DNA of 64,000 nucleotides from Adenanthera pavonina (GCA_026686845.1 JAIVEN010000024.1:9287501-9351500), one strand, 5' to 3'. Counted from the stretch's first letter, positions 36,447 to 48,036 are shown. The notes: a model not told the origin generated them from the sequence alone. Made by a program: numbers and translations.

Positions 36447-37413
36447 TGATAAGTGAACCCTATTGGAACCCGTCCAAAGAACCCACTTGAAGTGACTGAC
36501 ACTTGGATCGTTGCAATTTCAAGAAACACGAAAACTGAGAAATAGAAACAAGAAGGAAACATAAAAGATATGTTGGTCGAAGTGAATTAGAACCCAAGAG
36601 AACCGGTCTCTTGAACCCTAGTTCTGGTGACGCCACAAGGATTGACCAATTCCTTGATAAGTCGCAGTTCGCTCTAGCACTCAAAGAACACAAGAGAAAC
36701 TCACAAAGTCTGAAACTTTAATCATTCAAATCTGAAAAACGTACATGAAAGTTAGGCTTAAGTAGGCAAGGTAAAATCTAACCTAATAAGTCTAGAAGCC
36801 CTAATTAATTTGGGCTTAAGTGATCCTAATATGATTAGGAGACTTTAGGCCCAAATAACACTCCTCTTGGACCTAGAAAACTAGTAAAATAAAATCCTAA
36901 AATAAAATAACGAAAATTCATAAGAAAATAATAAAAATAATGTTTAAGCCCTTATAAACATGCCAACACATTAATGAAATCACATGTTTGGCACATGGCA
37001 TGTTTATTTACAAGTTGGGCCATCAAAAAGACTATTAATTAATCAATTGGGCTTTATTAATTAACAAAGTTCAGCCCATAATTAATAAAAATGAAATTAA
37101 TACTAATTAGGCCCATTAATCCTCAAGTCACATGCTCTTTAAGAGAGTCACATGTTGGGCTTAAATTTGAACTTCTATATATGATAACATAATCATGCCA
37201 TTGAGCTCTTGGGCTTCAAGTTCAGTTAAGTGCAAAGGCTCCATCTCAAGTTGCTTGTTGATCACACCACTCAAGGCCTCTTTCATTACCTTAGCTCTTG
37301 ATCTCGTCATTGGTCCTCCCATACCTTGTAATAGATCAACTGTCTTCCACTTTTGGATTACATGTTCAGCCTCCTTTTCTCCAATGTCTTGAGCTTGCTC
37401 CATGCTTGCATCA
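36447..37413 (-). mobile_element. Gypsy-group solo LTR, TSD TGAAG, carrying a pol-tail coding stretch
   Basis: 967 bp, flanked by TGAAG at 36442-36446 and 37414-37418. On the minus strand it starts TGATGCAAGCATGGAGC and ends GGTTCACTTATCA. The first 250 bases are open on the minus strand from the LTR edge and encode MEQAQDIGEKEAEHVIQKWK, then GPMTRSRAKVMKEALSG and MEPLHLTELEAQEL, the same tail found inside the LTRs at 39541 and 53952. It is inserted in the PTPD pseudogene. Confidence 0.9.
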
Positions 37414-39540
37414 TGAAGTTTGCTTCAAGGAAGGTAATAAATCCTTATTGCACCAATTTTGAGGAATTTTTAGTTTCCAACAACTTTGATGCTGGAATTT
37501 GGTTGGGTAAATACAAAAATCTACTGGAAATTAGGGAAAGATATGATGATGTGGTGATTAAGACTTGGTATACTGCATTAAAATATATTGATAAGAAAAG
37601 GATTTACCAAGTAACACTTAGGTCTAGGAATCTATGACTATCAGATGAAAATATTAATGAGGTTTTAGAGATTCCTGGACAAAAAGGATTCAAGATTGAT
37701 ATCTCCACCTCTAAATACATAGATAAGGATGATGATACAGATAAGGAAGGTGGGGAATTTTTGAATTATAAGGAAAGCACAATCTTGGATGCTCTCTTTA
37801 GAAGGCATGAGAATATACCTCCTCTAAAACTTATGAAGCCCTCTGACCTCAATATACAAGTGAGAGTCCTGCATGATATAGTGTCAAGGATTATCTTCAA
37901 GAAAGAAGGAATCTTCAATTTGATCACTAGGGCTGAGGCTTGTAATATCCTGAAATTTTTTCTGGATGTTCAATGTCCAATATTTTAAAATCTATAAAAA
38001 ATTTTTTAAAATGGGTATACACCGTTTTGTATGAAATAGGGCAAAGAAGTCAACTATCTCAGGTGGAAAGAAAAAAGAGAAAATGACAATTTTGCCCCTA
38101 AAAAGAAAAAGAAAAAGCAAAAGAAACAAAATAAAAGGCTGTGGACGACACAAGCCATATAAAAGAATTTATGAATTTTGGGAAAAATTACACCTAATGA
38201 CCCAAAAGTTTTAAAAATTATAAATTAGACCCAAGTTAAGGGCATTTTTGTAAATATAAAAATTATAGTCAAAATGAAGCTCTCAATGAGTTAAACCCAA
38301 TGAAATATAGTATTAAATTTATTAAGGTCAAAATAATTTTTATTAGGTAATTAGGATTTAATATTAATATTTTACCCAATAAAAGTTAATTTGGACTGCA
38401 AGAAGTGACAGTATTACTTCAAGAAAAAAATTTGTGGGTCTTATTTAAATACCTTTTGGGCCTAGATAATGATTTTTGACCAAAAGTAATTATTAGATAA
38501 TCTTGTACCAATTTAATAACAATTTTGGCAAAAATATTTAATCGGTACAGATAAATTTAAATGGTAAAAGATATTTTAGTCCGCAAAAATTTTTGAAGCA
38601 ATTTTTGGCCAAAAATAAGGATAACCACGTCTGAAATAGCCTTGGGACACAAAAGAAAATATTGGAAAGCTTTTATTACATAAAGTAACTAAAGTTGGAA
38701 AGTAAATTAACTATGGTTACTTTAATAACTTATTAACCTTTAATTACCTTGTTTAAGCTCATAACTCATCATCTCCACTAGCCAAGCACGTCTAAAATAG
38801 AGTGAGAGCAGAGCTTGACTACAAGAAAAAGGAATAAGAAAAAGGCAAAGATTTTGGCTCAAAACCTCAAGATAACTTGTTATGACTATCCTTTTGTGAA
38901 CATAAATAGTGTTAGGAGCTTTCATGGCCTATTCTTTCTTCTTTGCCCACTCGTGGACGTCTAGAGAGAGAAAATATAGAGATAAAATGGAGTTATGAAG
39001 AAACCAAACCATAAAAGGGATGTATAGGCCATAAGATGCAAGAATATGCCATTAGATAGCAAATTAATTAGGTAGTTATTCTTTTACAATTTATGGTAAT
39101 TTTCTGCCTAATTAGAGTTCAATATAGGAAGGGAATTTTATGATTTTAACCCCAAAAATGAATTCCTTGGGTCCAAAAATGGTAGAAACAAGTGTGTTGT
39201 ACAATAAAAACCCAAAGGAAATTAAAGTGAAAAGTTTAGGGTTTATTGCACACTTTCTGAATAAGGTCATGCAACCAATGGATTATGACCTTGTATTACG
39301 ATGTTATAGGATTCCAAGAAGTGTTAGTATATCAAAGAAAGAGTGGACAAAGCTTGGAAAGGTTTGGAAAACCTAAAGGTAGTTAACTTACCTATGTATG
39401 CCTATGTATTGTCATTGATGTTGCTTGGCTTGAATGATGTGTTTAATATTCGAAATATTGTCTTGTGATGATTTGACATTGTTGGTTGGATTTTTTGAAG
39501 GGTAATGTGATCTTGAATGTGTCCAAATACAAGGGGAAGT

Positions 39541-40434
39541 TGATGGGAGACACGTTAGGAACCCGTCCTAAGAGCCTTCTTTGATATAAAGATCGTGCAA
39601 CTCAAGGAAAAATGAATTGAACGCAAGAACAACAATGAACAAAAACTAAAGAAAATAGACACAATGAAATAAGAAGACTGAACAAAATGTTGGTCGAAGG
39701 AAGTAGACTCCAAGAGAACCCGTCTCTTGAATCCTAACTCCGGGACGCCACAAGGATCACCACTCCTTGATAAGTCCTCATTCTTTCTGGCACTCAAGGA
39801 TAAGCAAGAAAGAACTCACAGAACAACAATAAAGTTGCTGAAAAGAAATTCATTCATTCATGTTGTGGTTTGCAAGAGTACAAGAGGTGCCTATTTATAG
39901 GCAAGTATTAACCCACAAACTAACTCTAGTTCACACCACAAACCTAACCTTATTAATGCTAATTAATACAAAAAGGAAATCCTAAGTCAAAAGGAGCATT
40001 TAATTCTAATTTTGAATTTGAAAAGGTTGGCTCCTCTTAAATGCATAAAGCAAAGCAAATCAGATCATTATTTGCCTTTTATTGAAAAGGAAACAAATTG
40101 ACTAAAATAATCCTAATAAAACTTATTAAAAACGTCACTTTTAGTGACCACATGAGAAGCACATGTATTTTAAGTGAATTCTCCATATTGGGCCTTCTCC
40201 AAGTTGGGCTTGTTGACTATAATTTGGCTCCACATTTTCAGCTTGCCTCTTTCTTTGTTTTGGGCCTTAAAATCATTCAAATATAATGGTTCCATGTTAA
40301 TCACATTTTGGATCAACCCATTCATGGCTTGCTTCATGGCTTTAGTCCTAGCTCTAGTCATTGGTCCTCCAATGCCTTGAAGTGGGTCTTGAATTTGTCC
40401 ATGGCCCATTGTTTCCCTTAAAGTGCCTTCATCA
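39541..40434 (-). repeat. 3' LTR of the young gypsy element
   Basis: 894 bp. On the minus strand TGATGAAGGCACTTTAAGG...CGTGTCTCCCATCA, with TATA box CTATAAATAG at 39891-39900. The U3 start encodes, in continuation of pol, GHGQIQDPLQGIGGPMTRAR, then TKAMKQAMNGLIQNVINMEP (minus strand, 40170-40409). It differs from 44477-45370 by one base, seen near 40345. Confidence 0.94.
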
Positions 40435-42193
40435 TTCCCTCCCTCTTGAAAAGGATTCGTCCTCGAATCAGTTCATTTAGAGGTGCAGCAATGGTTGAGA
40501 AGTCCCGCACAAATCTCCGGTAGAAACTTGCAAGTCCATGGAAACTCCTCACTTCATTTGCATTCCTTGGTGTAGGCCAATCGTGGATAGCTTTCACTTT
40601 CTCCTCATCCACTCGAATCCCTTCAGCACCTACAACAAACCCAAGGAAGACAACAGAATCCAAACAAAAAGAACATTTCTCTAAATTGGCAAAGAGTCTA
40701 TTTTCACGTAAGATATCAAATACAGCACGCAAATGTTCAGCATGCTCTTCAAGACTCTTAGAAAACACCAAAATATCATCAAAGTATACGACCACAAACT
40801 TTCCTATGTAGGGACGAAAAACATGATTCATAAGACTCATAAATGTGCTAGGAGCATTAGTCAAACCAAACGGCATAACTAACCACTCATACAACCCAAA
40901 CTTAGTCTTAAAAGCAGTCTTCCATTCATCCCCTTCTTTCATCCTAATCTGATGATATCCACTCCTAAGATCTATCTTTGAAAATAAACAAGCACCATGC
41001 AGTTCATCTAGTATGTCATCTAACCGAGGAATGGGATATCGATACTTAACTGTAATTTTGTTGATGGCACGACAATCTACACACATTCTCCACTTGCCAT
41101 CTTTCTTGGGCACCAAAATGACTGGAACAGAACATGGACTAAGGCTTTCTTTCACGAACCCCTTTTTCAGTAGTTCCTCAACTTGCCTTTGAATTTCCTT
41201 AGTCTCCTCTGGATTTGCCCTATATGCAGGCCTATTTGGAATAGATGCTCCAGGGATGAAGTCAATCCTATGCTCAATGCCTCTTATTGGGGGCAACCCA
41301 TCTGGTATCTCCTCTGGAAATAATTCCTTATATTCCTGCAACAAGCTCAAAATACTAGAAGGAAGAGAGTTATCTAAATCAGAAATAGTTAGATACACTT
41401 CCTTATACATAAGTACAAAGGAAGGTTCACAAAACAAAGCTCTTTTGATTTCTCCCCCTCCAGCAAACAAAGTTACTTTTGTTTCTTCACTCTCATTCTT
41501 TTTCATAAAGCTCCTTTGCTCTTTTCTTTTGAGCTCACTTGCTTTTCTTTCTTTCTCATGCTCTTTCTTTTCTTTTTCTTTCATTTTACTCTCTTGCGTA
41601 ATTCTCCTTTGGTCTTCAAGAGCCTGCACTGGACTAAGAGGTGTTAGCACAATGGTCTTATTATTATACTCAAATGAGTACCTGTTAGTGTAACCATCAT
41701 ACTTAATCCTCCTATCATACTGCCATGGCCTACCAAGTAACAAGTGTCCAACATGCATAGGTACAACATCACATAAAACCTCATCTTTATAGCTACCTAT
41801 GGAAAATGCTACAATCACTTGTTTAGTTACCTTAGCATCCCCACTTTCATTAAACCACAGCAAATTATAAGGTGTAGGATGCTTCAAAGTTGGTAAACCA
41901 AGTTTCTCAACTAACAAGGTGCTTGTTACATTGGTACAACTACCATTATCAATGATAAGATTGCATACCTTGTTATTAATGAAACATCTAGTATGAAACA
42001 AATTCTCGCGTTGCTCTCTCTCATGGCCCACCTTTGGCTGTATGTTAAGAGCACGCCTGGATACCAATACTTCTCCTTCAACGGCCTCAGCTATCTCCAC
42101 ATCAGAATCATCTTCACTAGAGTTTAACTCGGCCTCCTTCGTCTCTTCATCACTGCTTTCACTAGTCACACAACCATTCTCAAGAGCAATCAT
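40418..42193 (-). pseudogene. pol: Gypsy protease and reverse transcriptase, RNase H and integrase deleted
   Basis: Open for 591 codons. Protease-like domain: HTRCFINNKVCNLIIDNGSC (active-site-like DNG where DSG or DTG is usual) and HLLLGRPWQYDR. A Lys/Glu-rich linker follows. RT: VPVILVPKKDGKWRMCVDCR, YPIPRLDDILDELHGA, FSKIDLRSGYHQIRM, MPFGLTNAP and catalytic VVYFDDILVFS, through WPTPRNANEVRSFHGLASFY and FSTIAAPLNEL. Immediately after, the frame reads RGRILFKREGMMKAL, which is the out-of-phase version of the family's pol tail (SRTNPFQEGGNDEG in the next frame). So an internal deletion of roughly the RNase H and integrase coding region joined RT to the tail. The gag frame enters from 42318. 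Confidence 0.9.
40435..40447 (-). other. Polypurine tract of the young gypsy element
   Basis: The minus strand reads AAGAGGGAGGGAA directly before the LTR start TGATGAAGG. The same tract precedes the 3' LTR at 59241. Confidence 0.88.
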
Positions 42194-43227
42194 AGTTCTT
42201 TTAGTGGGACATTGTGAAGCAATATGACCAAACCCTTGACATTTAAAACATTTAACTTTAGAAGAATCAGAAGAAGAAAATTTAGAAGGCTTACCTTTGG
42301 AACTAGGATCTGTTCTTTCAACTTGTTCTTTTCCTCAGGTTTAGGCTCACCTTTCCATTTGGAAGACACATTATATTCCTTTGATCTGCCATAGGATTTA
42401 TATTCCTTGTTTGAACTCCCATATGACTTCACTTTCTGTTTTGCCTTCAAGTGCCTTTCAACTTTAATGGCTTTATGCAATAACTCCTCCACATCAAGAT
42501 AGTTTTGCATCTCAACCTCAGCAGCAATATCTGGATTCAATCCTCTAAGGAACCTTGCCATTGTTTGCTCAGGATCTTCATCTACATGGGCCTTTATCAT
42601 GGACATCTCCATCTCCTGGTAATAATCCTCCACACTCATGGTTCCTTGTTTTAATTTTTGAAGCTTCATGTGTACATCCCTATGGTAATGATTTGGCACA
42701 TATCGTTTTCTCATAATTGTCTTCATTTCGTGCCATGTCCTAACAGGACCCTCTCCAGTTCTCCTCCTAGTACTACACAACTGGTTCCACCAAATACTAG
42801 CATAGTCAGTAAATTCAACAGCAGCTAATCTTACCTTGCTTTCCTCAGAATATGAATTGCATTCAAACACAAGCTCCACGCGCCTTTCCCACTCTAAGTA
42901 ACCATCAGGATCAACTTTCCCTTGGAAGGAAGGAATCTTCATTTTTATATTGGAAAGGGGATCCTTCTTATGCTCTTGGTTATGTCTAAATGTATGCCGG
43001 CTTTGTCTAGCTCTTCTTGGTTGTAGCTCTTCCTCCTCAAATTCAGTTCCCACCTCTTCTTCACCATCATCAGAATAGATCATATGGTGCTTTCCTCGAC
43101 TTGTTTTAGAATGAGAAGGGGAAGCTTCCATCACATCTAATCTCATACTCAATTTCTTCAGCTGATCATTTATGGAGTCCATAAAGAGCTTCAAATCTGG
43201 CATTTGAGTTTCACTACCACCAGACAT
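42190..43227 (-). pseudogene. gag: Gypsy gag with zinc knuckle, one frameshift
   Basis: Start chosen at MSGGSETQMPDLKLFMDSIN (43227); an upstream in-frame ATG at 43269 lies in leader sequence. Capsid landmarks: IPSFQGKVDPDGYLEWERRV, FTDYASIWWNQLC, MRKRYVPNHYHRDVHMKLQK, GTMSVEDYYQEMEMSMIKA and MARFLRGLNPDIAAEV. A one-base frameshift near 42318 sends the open frame into nonsense, while the next frame continues SSKGKPSKF and the knuckle CFKCQGFGHIASQC (near 42210-42250) into protease. With that base restored, gag and pol would be one frame. The capsid wording (chromovirus-like LEWE...WW..L) is not enough to name the lineage. Confidence 0.88.
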
Positions 43228-44462
43228 GTTTCCAAGAACCTGAAATGTTAGTGCAAATTCAAAGAGCAATGGACCTTACCACTCGCTCATGTGTTGCACT
43301 CAAGAATGATGTATGTTCACTCGTGTTTTGCACACTTTAAAGGCTTTTTCGAGAAATGATATAATTACACTCTTGCCTTTTACCACTCACTCTTGCTTCC
43401 TATGAGAGTGCAAAATTGAATCTGAACTTAAATCAAGAAGCAATGTTTTAAGTGGCAATCTCAAAGTCAAAGATCCAAAAATTTAAATTCTCAAAGAGTG
43501 TAAAACGTGGGTGACCAACAAAGAAAGATGGGCTTTCTGTTTTTAACAAAGGAAACAAATTTTCCAGCCAAGAAAAGAGAAAAGGAAATGCTGGAAATTA
43601 AGACAAGAGAAAAGATGTGGCATGTATACCAAAGGAAGGAACTTTTAGATGACTATCAAATATGAAACAAGAAAGGAACAAGTTAGGGAATTTAAATTAT
43701 GTAGGAAAATAGACAGAATTAAACTAGAAGAGTAAAATTCTGAGTAGAAAATAAAAGACAAGAATGGAAACTTACCACAAATGAGAAATTATGAATGGGT
43801 ATTCAAAAGTTGATTCTCCTTTAATGAGATCAGAAAAGGGAGCAAATAAATAACATTAATGCCCAATCACAAAAGGAAATTTGTAATTCAAACTACCACC
43901 TGGATTGAAAGATCTTAAAGTAGAAAAGAAAACAAGATTTCCTTAAATTTTGGAAATTGCCTTAGCAGCCATATCTCTTTTTTTTTTTTTAATTCTTTCC
44001 TTCTTTTTTTTTTTTTCTTTTCAAGGCTGCAATCAATTCTCTCTTTTTTTTTTTTGGCAAAATCACAACAAGAAATCTGGGCAGTACCTAAATTCTTTGG
44101 GCAGATAACAAAGAACTCCACAATCTCAATGGAAACAAGAATCAAATATGGTAAGATTCTTTAGCAAAGAAAATGAAAGAAAATGGACAATGAAATTAGA
44201 ATAGAACATGCCACAATAAGAACAAAACGAAAGATTATGAAGTCTGGAAAATAGATCAAGAACATAGAAAAATAGCAAGGTAAAACGAATAAACAGTGAC
44301 AGATAGTACAATGAACAGTGACGAAGGAACAGTACGGATGAACAGTGCGAATATTTTCTGGACAGCAAGCATGAACAGTACGGATGAACAGTGCTATGAT
44401 TTTCTGGATAGCAAGGAAAATGGAATGAAACAATAGAAACACACCTTGATTTGTAAGCCGAA
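43228..44462 (-). other. Leader of the young gypsy element
   Basis: About 1.2 kb between the primer site and gag with no credible gene. It has three long T runs on the plus strand (43978-44060), A runs in the element's sense, and the repeated GAACAGTRCGGATGAACAGTGC words at 44280-44400. The corresponding region of the second element (54884-56147) has similar repeats. Confidence 0.7.
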
Positions 44463-44474
44463 GCTCTGATACCA
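44463..44474 (-). other. Primer-binding site, initiator tRNA-Met
   Basis: The minus strand reads TGGTATCAGAGC two bases after the 5' LTR end CCCATCA, a perfect match to the core complementary to initiator tRNA-Met. Confidence 0.92.
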
Positions 44475-44476
44475 AA

Positions 44477-45370
44477 TGATGGGAGACACGTTAGGAACCC
44501 GTCCTAAGAGCCTTCTTTGATATAAAGATCGTGCAACTCAAGGAAAAATGAATTGAACGCAAGAACAACAATGAACAAAAACTAAAGAAAATAGACACAA
44601 TGAAATAAGAAGACTGAACAAAATGTTGGTCGAAGGAAGTAGACTCCAAGAGAACCCGTCTCTTGAATCCTAACTCCGGGACGCCACAAGGATCACCACT
44701 CCTTGATAAGTCCTCATTCTTTCTGGCACTCAAGGATAAGCAAGAAAGAACTCACAGAACAACAATAAAGTTGCTGAAAAGAAATTCATTCATTCATGTT
44801 GTGGTTTGCAAGAGTACAAGAGGTGCCTATTTATAGGCAAGTATTAACCCACAAACTAACTCTAGTTCACACCACAAACCTAACCTTATTAATGCTAATT
44901 AATACAAAAAGGAAATCCTAAGTCAAAAGGAGCATTTAATTCTAATTTTGAATTTGAAAAGGTTGGCTCCTCTTAAATGCATAAAGCAAAGCAAATCAGA
45001 TCATTATTTGCCTTTTATTGAAAAGGAAACAAATTGACTAAAATAATCCTAATAAAACTTATTAAAAACGTCACTTTTAGTGACCACATGAGAAGCACAT
45101 GTATTTTAAGTGAATTCTCCATATTGGGCCTTCTCCAAGTTGGGCTTGTTGACTATAATTTGGCTCCACATTTTCAGCTTGCCTCTTTCTTTGTTTTGGG
45201 CCTTAAAATCATTCAAATATAATGGTTCCATGTTAATCACATTTTGGATCAACCCATTCATGGCTTGCTTCATGGCTTTGGTCCTAGCTCTAGTCATTGG
45301 TCCTCCAATGCCTTGAAGTGGGTCTTGAATTTGTCCATGGCCCATTGTTTCCCTTAAAGTGCCTTCATCA
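44477..45370 (-). repeat. 5' LTR of the young gypsy element
   Basis: 894 bp, partner of 39541-40434, differing by one base (G for A near 45281). It contains the same pol-tail coding stretch. Outside the LTR the frame is closed by host sequence, so here it is only a passive copy. Confidence 0.94.
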
Positions 45371-47582
45371 GAAGTGTTGCCCAAATTTTTATAAAATAGT
45401 TGTGCCAAAATGATTTGATTACATGCTTGATGTGTTTTTTGATGAATAATTGCAATATATATGATAATATGTGAGCATGATGGTGGTTGCTATTAAGATT
45501 CTTTGAATCTCATTCCTTTCCAATCTTCTAACAAATTTTTTGTTCAAGTTATGGCAAGATTTTTCAAGAAAGGAAAGGCAAGGAGAACAAGTTAATGTTC
45601 AAGTTAATGATACTTAGGTTGATACTATTACATGAGATGTTATGTAAAATATTATGGGACATGATCATGCTGTGTTTTCATGTTGATATGTTCCTCTAGG
45701 TTTGTTATGGAGTATCATGTAAGATAAAGGCAAATTATGGCTATGTATGTATATATTATTATGTACTTTGGAAAGTCAGAAGAATGCATGAGACCTTTCT
45801 GAATACTATTGGGAATTCAAAGTACTGTATAGGCCTTGATATGTTTAATATATAAATTTTTTATATCTTTAAAAACTAGACATGTGTAGCTTTCCATAGA
45901 CATAAAGATCACTCAATTTGGAGTTGTGTATGATTTATGGTGATTTTTTAAAAATTGTGATCAGAATAAGGAATTTTCAAAAATGACCATTGCTATAATG
46001 AAGATTATATGAATTTACTGTATACATTGGTCAAGTATTTGCCCTTTTAAATATTTTTCCCATGTATAGAATCTTTTAATCTATTTTTGAAGATTGAAGA
46101 ACCTCAATATGATTTTTTGTTATTTAGTTATAAACTTTCAAAGTTCGTCGGGTAAAATGAAATTAACCAAAGGAACAGTATATGAAAATGTGAAAAAATT
46201 GGTTTGAGTTATTTTATGCAATCAAGTCTCTAATCATGCATTAATGGACTTGAATGGAGTCTAATACATGGGAAATGGGTCTAAGTATGAGGTGTGACAA
46301 GGCTCATGTAATGACATCCTTGATTAACAGAAAAGAGCTCAACCTGGGTTACATAATATTTTAGATGATAATCAAGGCAAGAGATTAAAGAAAAAAATTC
46401 AACCTTACTCTATGCCTCCATCATCACCAAACTACTCAAATTTACCAAATAAACATATGGAGAAAGACAAATGGAAGCCAACTGAAGAGTTTAAAGAAGA
46501 AGAACTGATGAGAATGGGAATTGAAAGGAAAGAAGGGAGATGCATTAGGAAGGGAGTTGGTAAGTCAGAGGGCTTATTCTATGAAAGGAGGAAAGCCACA
46601 ATAGCAAGAGGCTACATCTAAAGCTACCCATACCATACAACCTCAACCTTAATCTACCTAACAACCTAAACCTTCCACCACTATAGCCACTACTAATACC
46701 ATACCTGAACTTTTTGATTGCCTATTATAGATGATTATCAGTATGAGGGAGGAACATAATGCTTAGTATGCACATCTACAAAATCAAATAACTTAGCTGG
46801 CCAAGAACCTCACGGTAATTACTGATGCTTATGAAGATATCCATAACTCTATCCCAACCACATTAGCACATCCTTAAACTGGTCCCTCAAAACCCTCTAA
46901 ATCTGTCTCTCTTGAAGTCCCAAGTCCTTTTGAGAAAGATTCCCCTGAGGCTGCTGCTACTGCTACTATTGCTGCTACTACTGCTACCCTTTAAGCCTCT
47001 AGCAATGAAGCCAATCCTGGTCTATCTCCAAATTATGCCATTGAGAAAGAAGTTACTCATGAAGAAGGCTCTCATGAGCTAGTGATGGAGGATATTGCTC
47101 AGGAATCCATTCTGTCCTCACAAGAGACTGAGAAAATGGAGAAGCTTGTTGCTGATCTCACCATTGCTCCAATCATTCAAGCTGCTCTTAACAAGGAAAG
47201 GGGGATTGTGTTGTATATGGACCTTGCTACTGTTGCACATAATACTACAGTACAAACACAAAAGCAAAGGCTTGATGAAATGTTACCTTCACCAGCTCCT
47301 CAACCTCTATCCTCTAAATATGGCCTCTCAGTGACACAAAGGTCCAGACTAGCCAACATTCAAAGGGAGGTTCAAGAATTAACCTCTAATATTGATAACA
47401 ATCTTCCTAAGATACCTTCCTCTTGACAAACCCAAACTGGAGAAGAAGGATGGATAAACTGGAAAAGCTGCATCTAGACAAACCCAAACTGGATAATTTA
47501 AAGCTGTTAAGCAATCAAGAAAGACATATGACAAGATGAAGATTAAGCTCAAGGCTAGGAAGGAGTTAAGGAGTGACAAGAA

Positions 47583-47870
47583 GCTATAGAACCTTAGGGC
47601 TTAGATCTTAAAATTTTATTTTTGTTGCACTTTGAATCTGTTACATGGAAATATGTACTTGTGTTGAATTTAGTTGAATTTGATTGAAAATCAGTACTGA
47701 ACTTATGATTCAATGCAATATGTTTCCATATTTCCTTTTCTATCCTCCTACATTCTCGACTCTAAAACATGTGCCATATTTATATTTGAATTTTAATGCA
47801 TATGTTGAGGGAGAGCTCTTGGAAGCAAACCCAACTACTAATCCAGTTTGCAAGTTATTTTTTCAACATC
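47583..47870 (+). other. 3' untranslated stretch of the inverted SIRE-family element
   Basis: About 290 bases from the PTPD gene's end to the second polypurine tract. No gene or repeat array seen. Confidence 0.6.
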
Positions 47871-48031
47871 AAAAAGGGGGAGAATGTTGAATCAAAAGTT
47901 TTGATGATTCCAAATATTTAGAGCTTGGAAAAGAGAATATCACAGGAATGTGAAAGGATCAAGTGAAGAAATCCAATGAGGAACATGAGAAAACTTAGTT
48001 GTTAAGAATCATCAAAACTTCTGATTCAACA
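47871..48031. repeat. Second polypurine tract and head-to-head U3 termini
   Basis: AAAAAGGGGGAGAA (47871-47884) is followed by TGTTGAATCAAAAGTTTTGATGATTCC, the sense start of a SIRE LTR, which runs for about 118 bases (47885-48002). It then turns into the reverse complement of the same start (GAATCATCAAAACTTCTGATTCAACA, ending 48031). The result is a short foldback whose outer 27 bases are inverted repeats. The switch falls at TAGTTGTT, a word present in both source strands of this LTR subfamily. Confidence 0.85.
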
Positions 48032-48036
48032 GATCT

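Larger units (their letters stand above)
39541..45370 (-). mobile_element. Young non-autonomous Ty3/gypsy element, TSD GAAGT
   Basis: 5,830 bp on the minus strand with two 894-bp LTRs (39541-40434 and 44477-45370), flanked by GAAGT (39536-39540 and 45371-45375). It has a tRNA-iMet primer site, gag, protease, RT and a polypurine tract but no RNase H or integrase: the pol frame jumps from the RT end straight to the pol tail next to the polypurine tract. I see one base difference between the LTRs, so the insertion is very recent and must have used integrase from another element. It sits inside the TGTAA-family solo LTR. Confidence 0.93.
37941..46299 (+). mobile_element. TGTAA-family solo LTR, TSD AGGCT
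   Basis: Starts TGTAATATCCTGAAATTTTTTC and ends ATGAGGTGTGACA, flanked by AGGCT at 37936-37940 and 46300-46304. Removing the nested gypsy element 39541-45370 and its GAAGT repeat leaves about 2.52 kb. The PTPD reading RAEA / HVMTS joins across it. This is the best-defined reference copy for the family. It has no coding content of its own. Confidence 0.9.
36171..47582 (+). pseudogene. PTPD-type protein of the inverted SIRE-family element, split by two insertions
   Basis: Exonic pieces are 36171-36446, 37419-37940 and 46305-47582. The first encodes MVRVKNAKVRKEQARHKCST and KSQYALKEGE, colinear with the intact copy's start. The second encodes FLVSNNFDAGIWLGKYKNLL, IKTWYTALKY, VTLRSRN, NEVLEIPGQ, YKESTILDALFRRHEN, VRVLHDIVSRIIFKKEGIFN and LITRAEA. 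The third encodes AHVMTS, a Pro/Thr/Ala-rich linker with an Ala/Thr trinucleotide run (46945-46990), and the C-terminal motif YGLSVTQRSRLANIQREVQEL, then a Lys-rich end (MKIKLKARKELRSDKKL). By eye about two thirds of aligned residues match the copy at 17035-18932. The insertions are a gypsy-group solo LTR (TSD TGAAG) and a TGTAA-family solo LTR (TSD AGGCT). Stops also occur inside the pieces. Confidence 0.8.
33308..48031 (-). mobile_element. Internally inverted SIRE-family element, TSD GATCT
   Basis: Flanked by GATCT (33303-33307 and 48032-48036), and the Athila gag reading joins across it. Both outer ends fit a minus-oriented SIRE element: TGTTAGAATTGCTGGCTTCC on the left and CTTCTGATTCAACA on the right. 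Inside, the left LTR and its polypurine tract (35645-35658) are in minus orientation. From about 35660 everything is in plus orientation: spacer, PTPD gene, a second polypurine tract (47871-47884) and 118 bases of U3 start. At about 48000 the orientation switches back for the last 30 bases. No gag or pol remains. Before later insertions it was about 4.6 kb. Later insertions: 33478-34285, 36447-37413, 37941-46299. Confidence 0.85.

Noticed and set aside
43978..44060. Poly-T runs as a polyadenylated retrogene tail
   Set aside because: Three separate runs inside the leader of a gypsy element, with no flanking duplication and no adjacent coding sequence.
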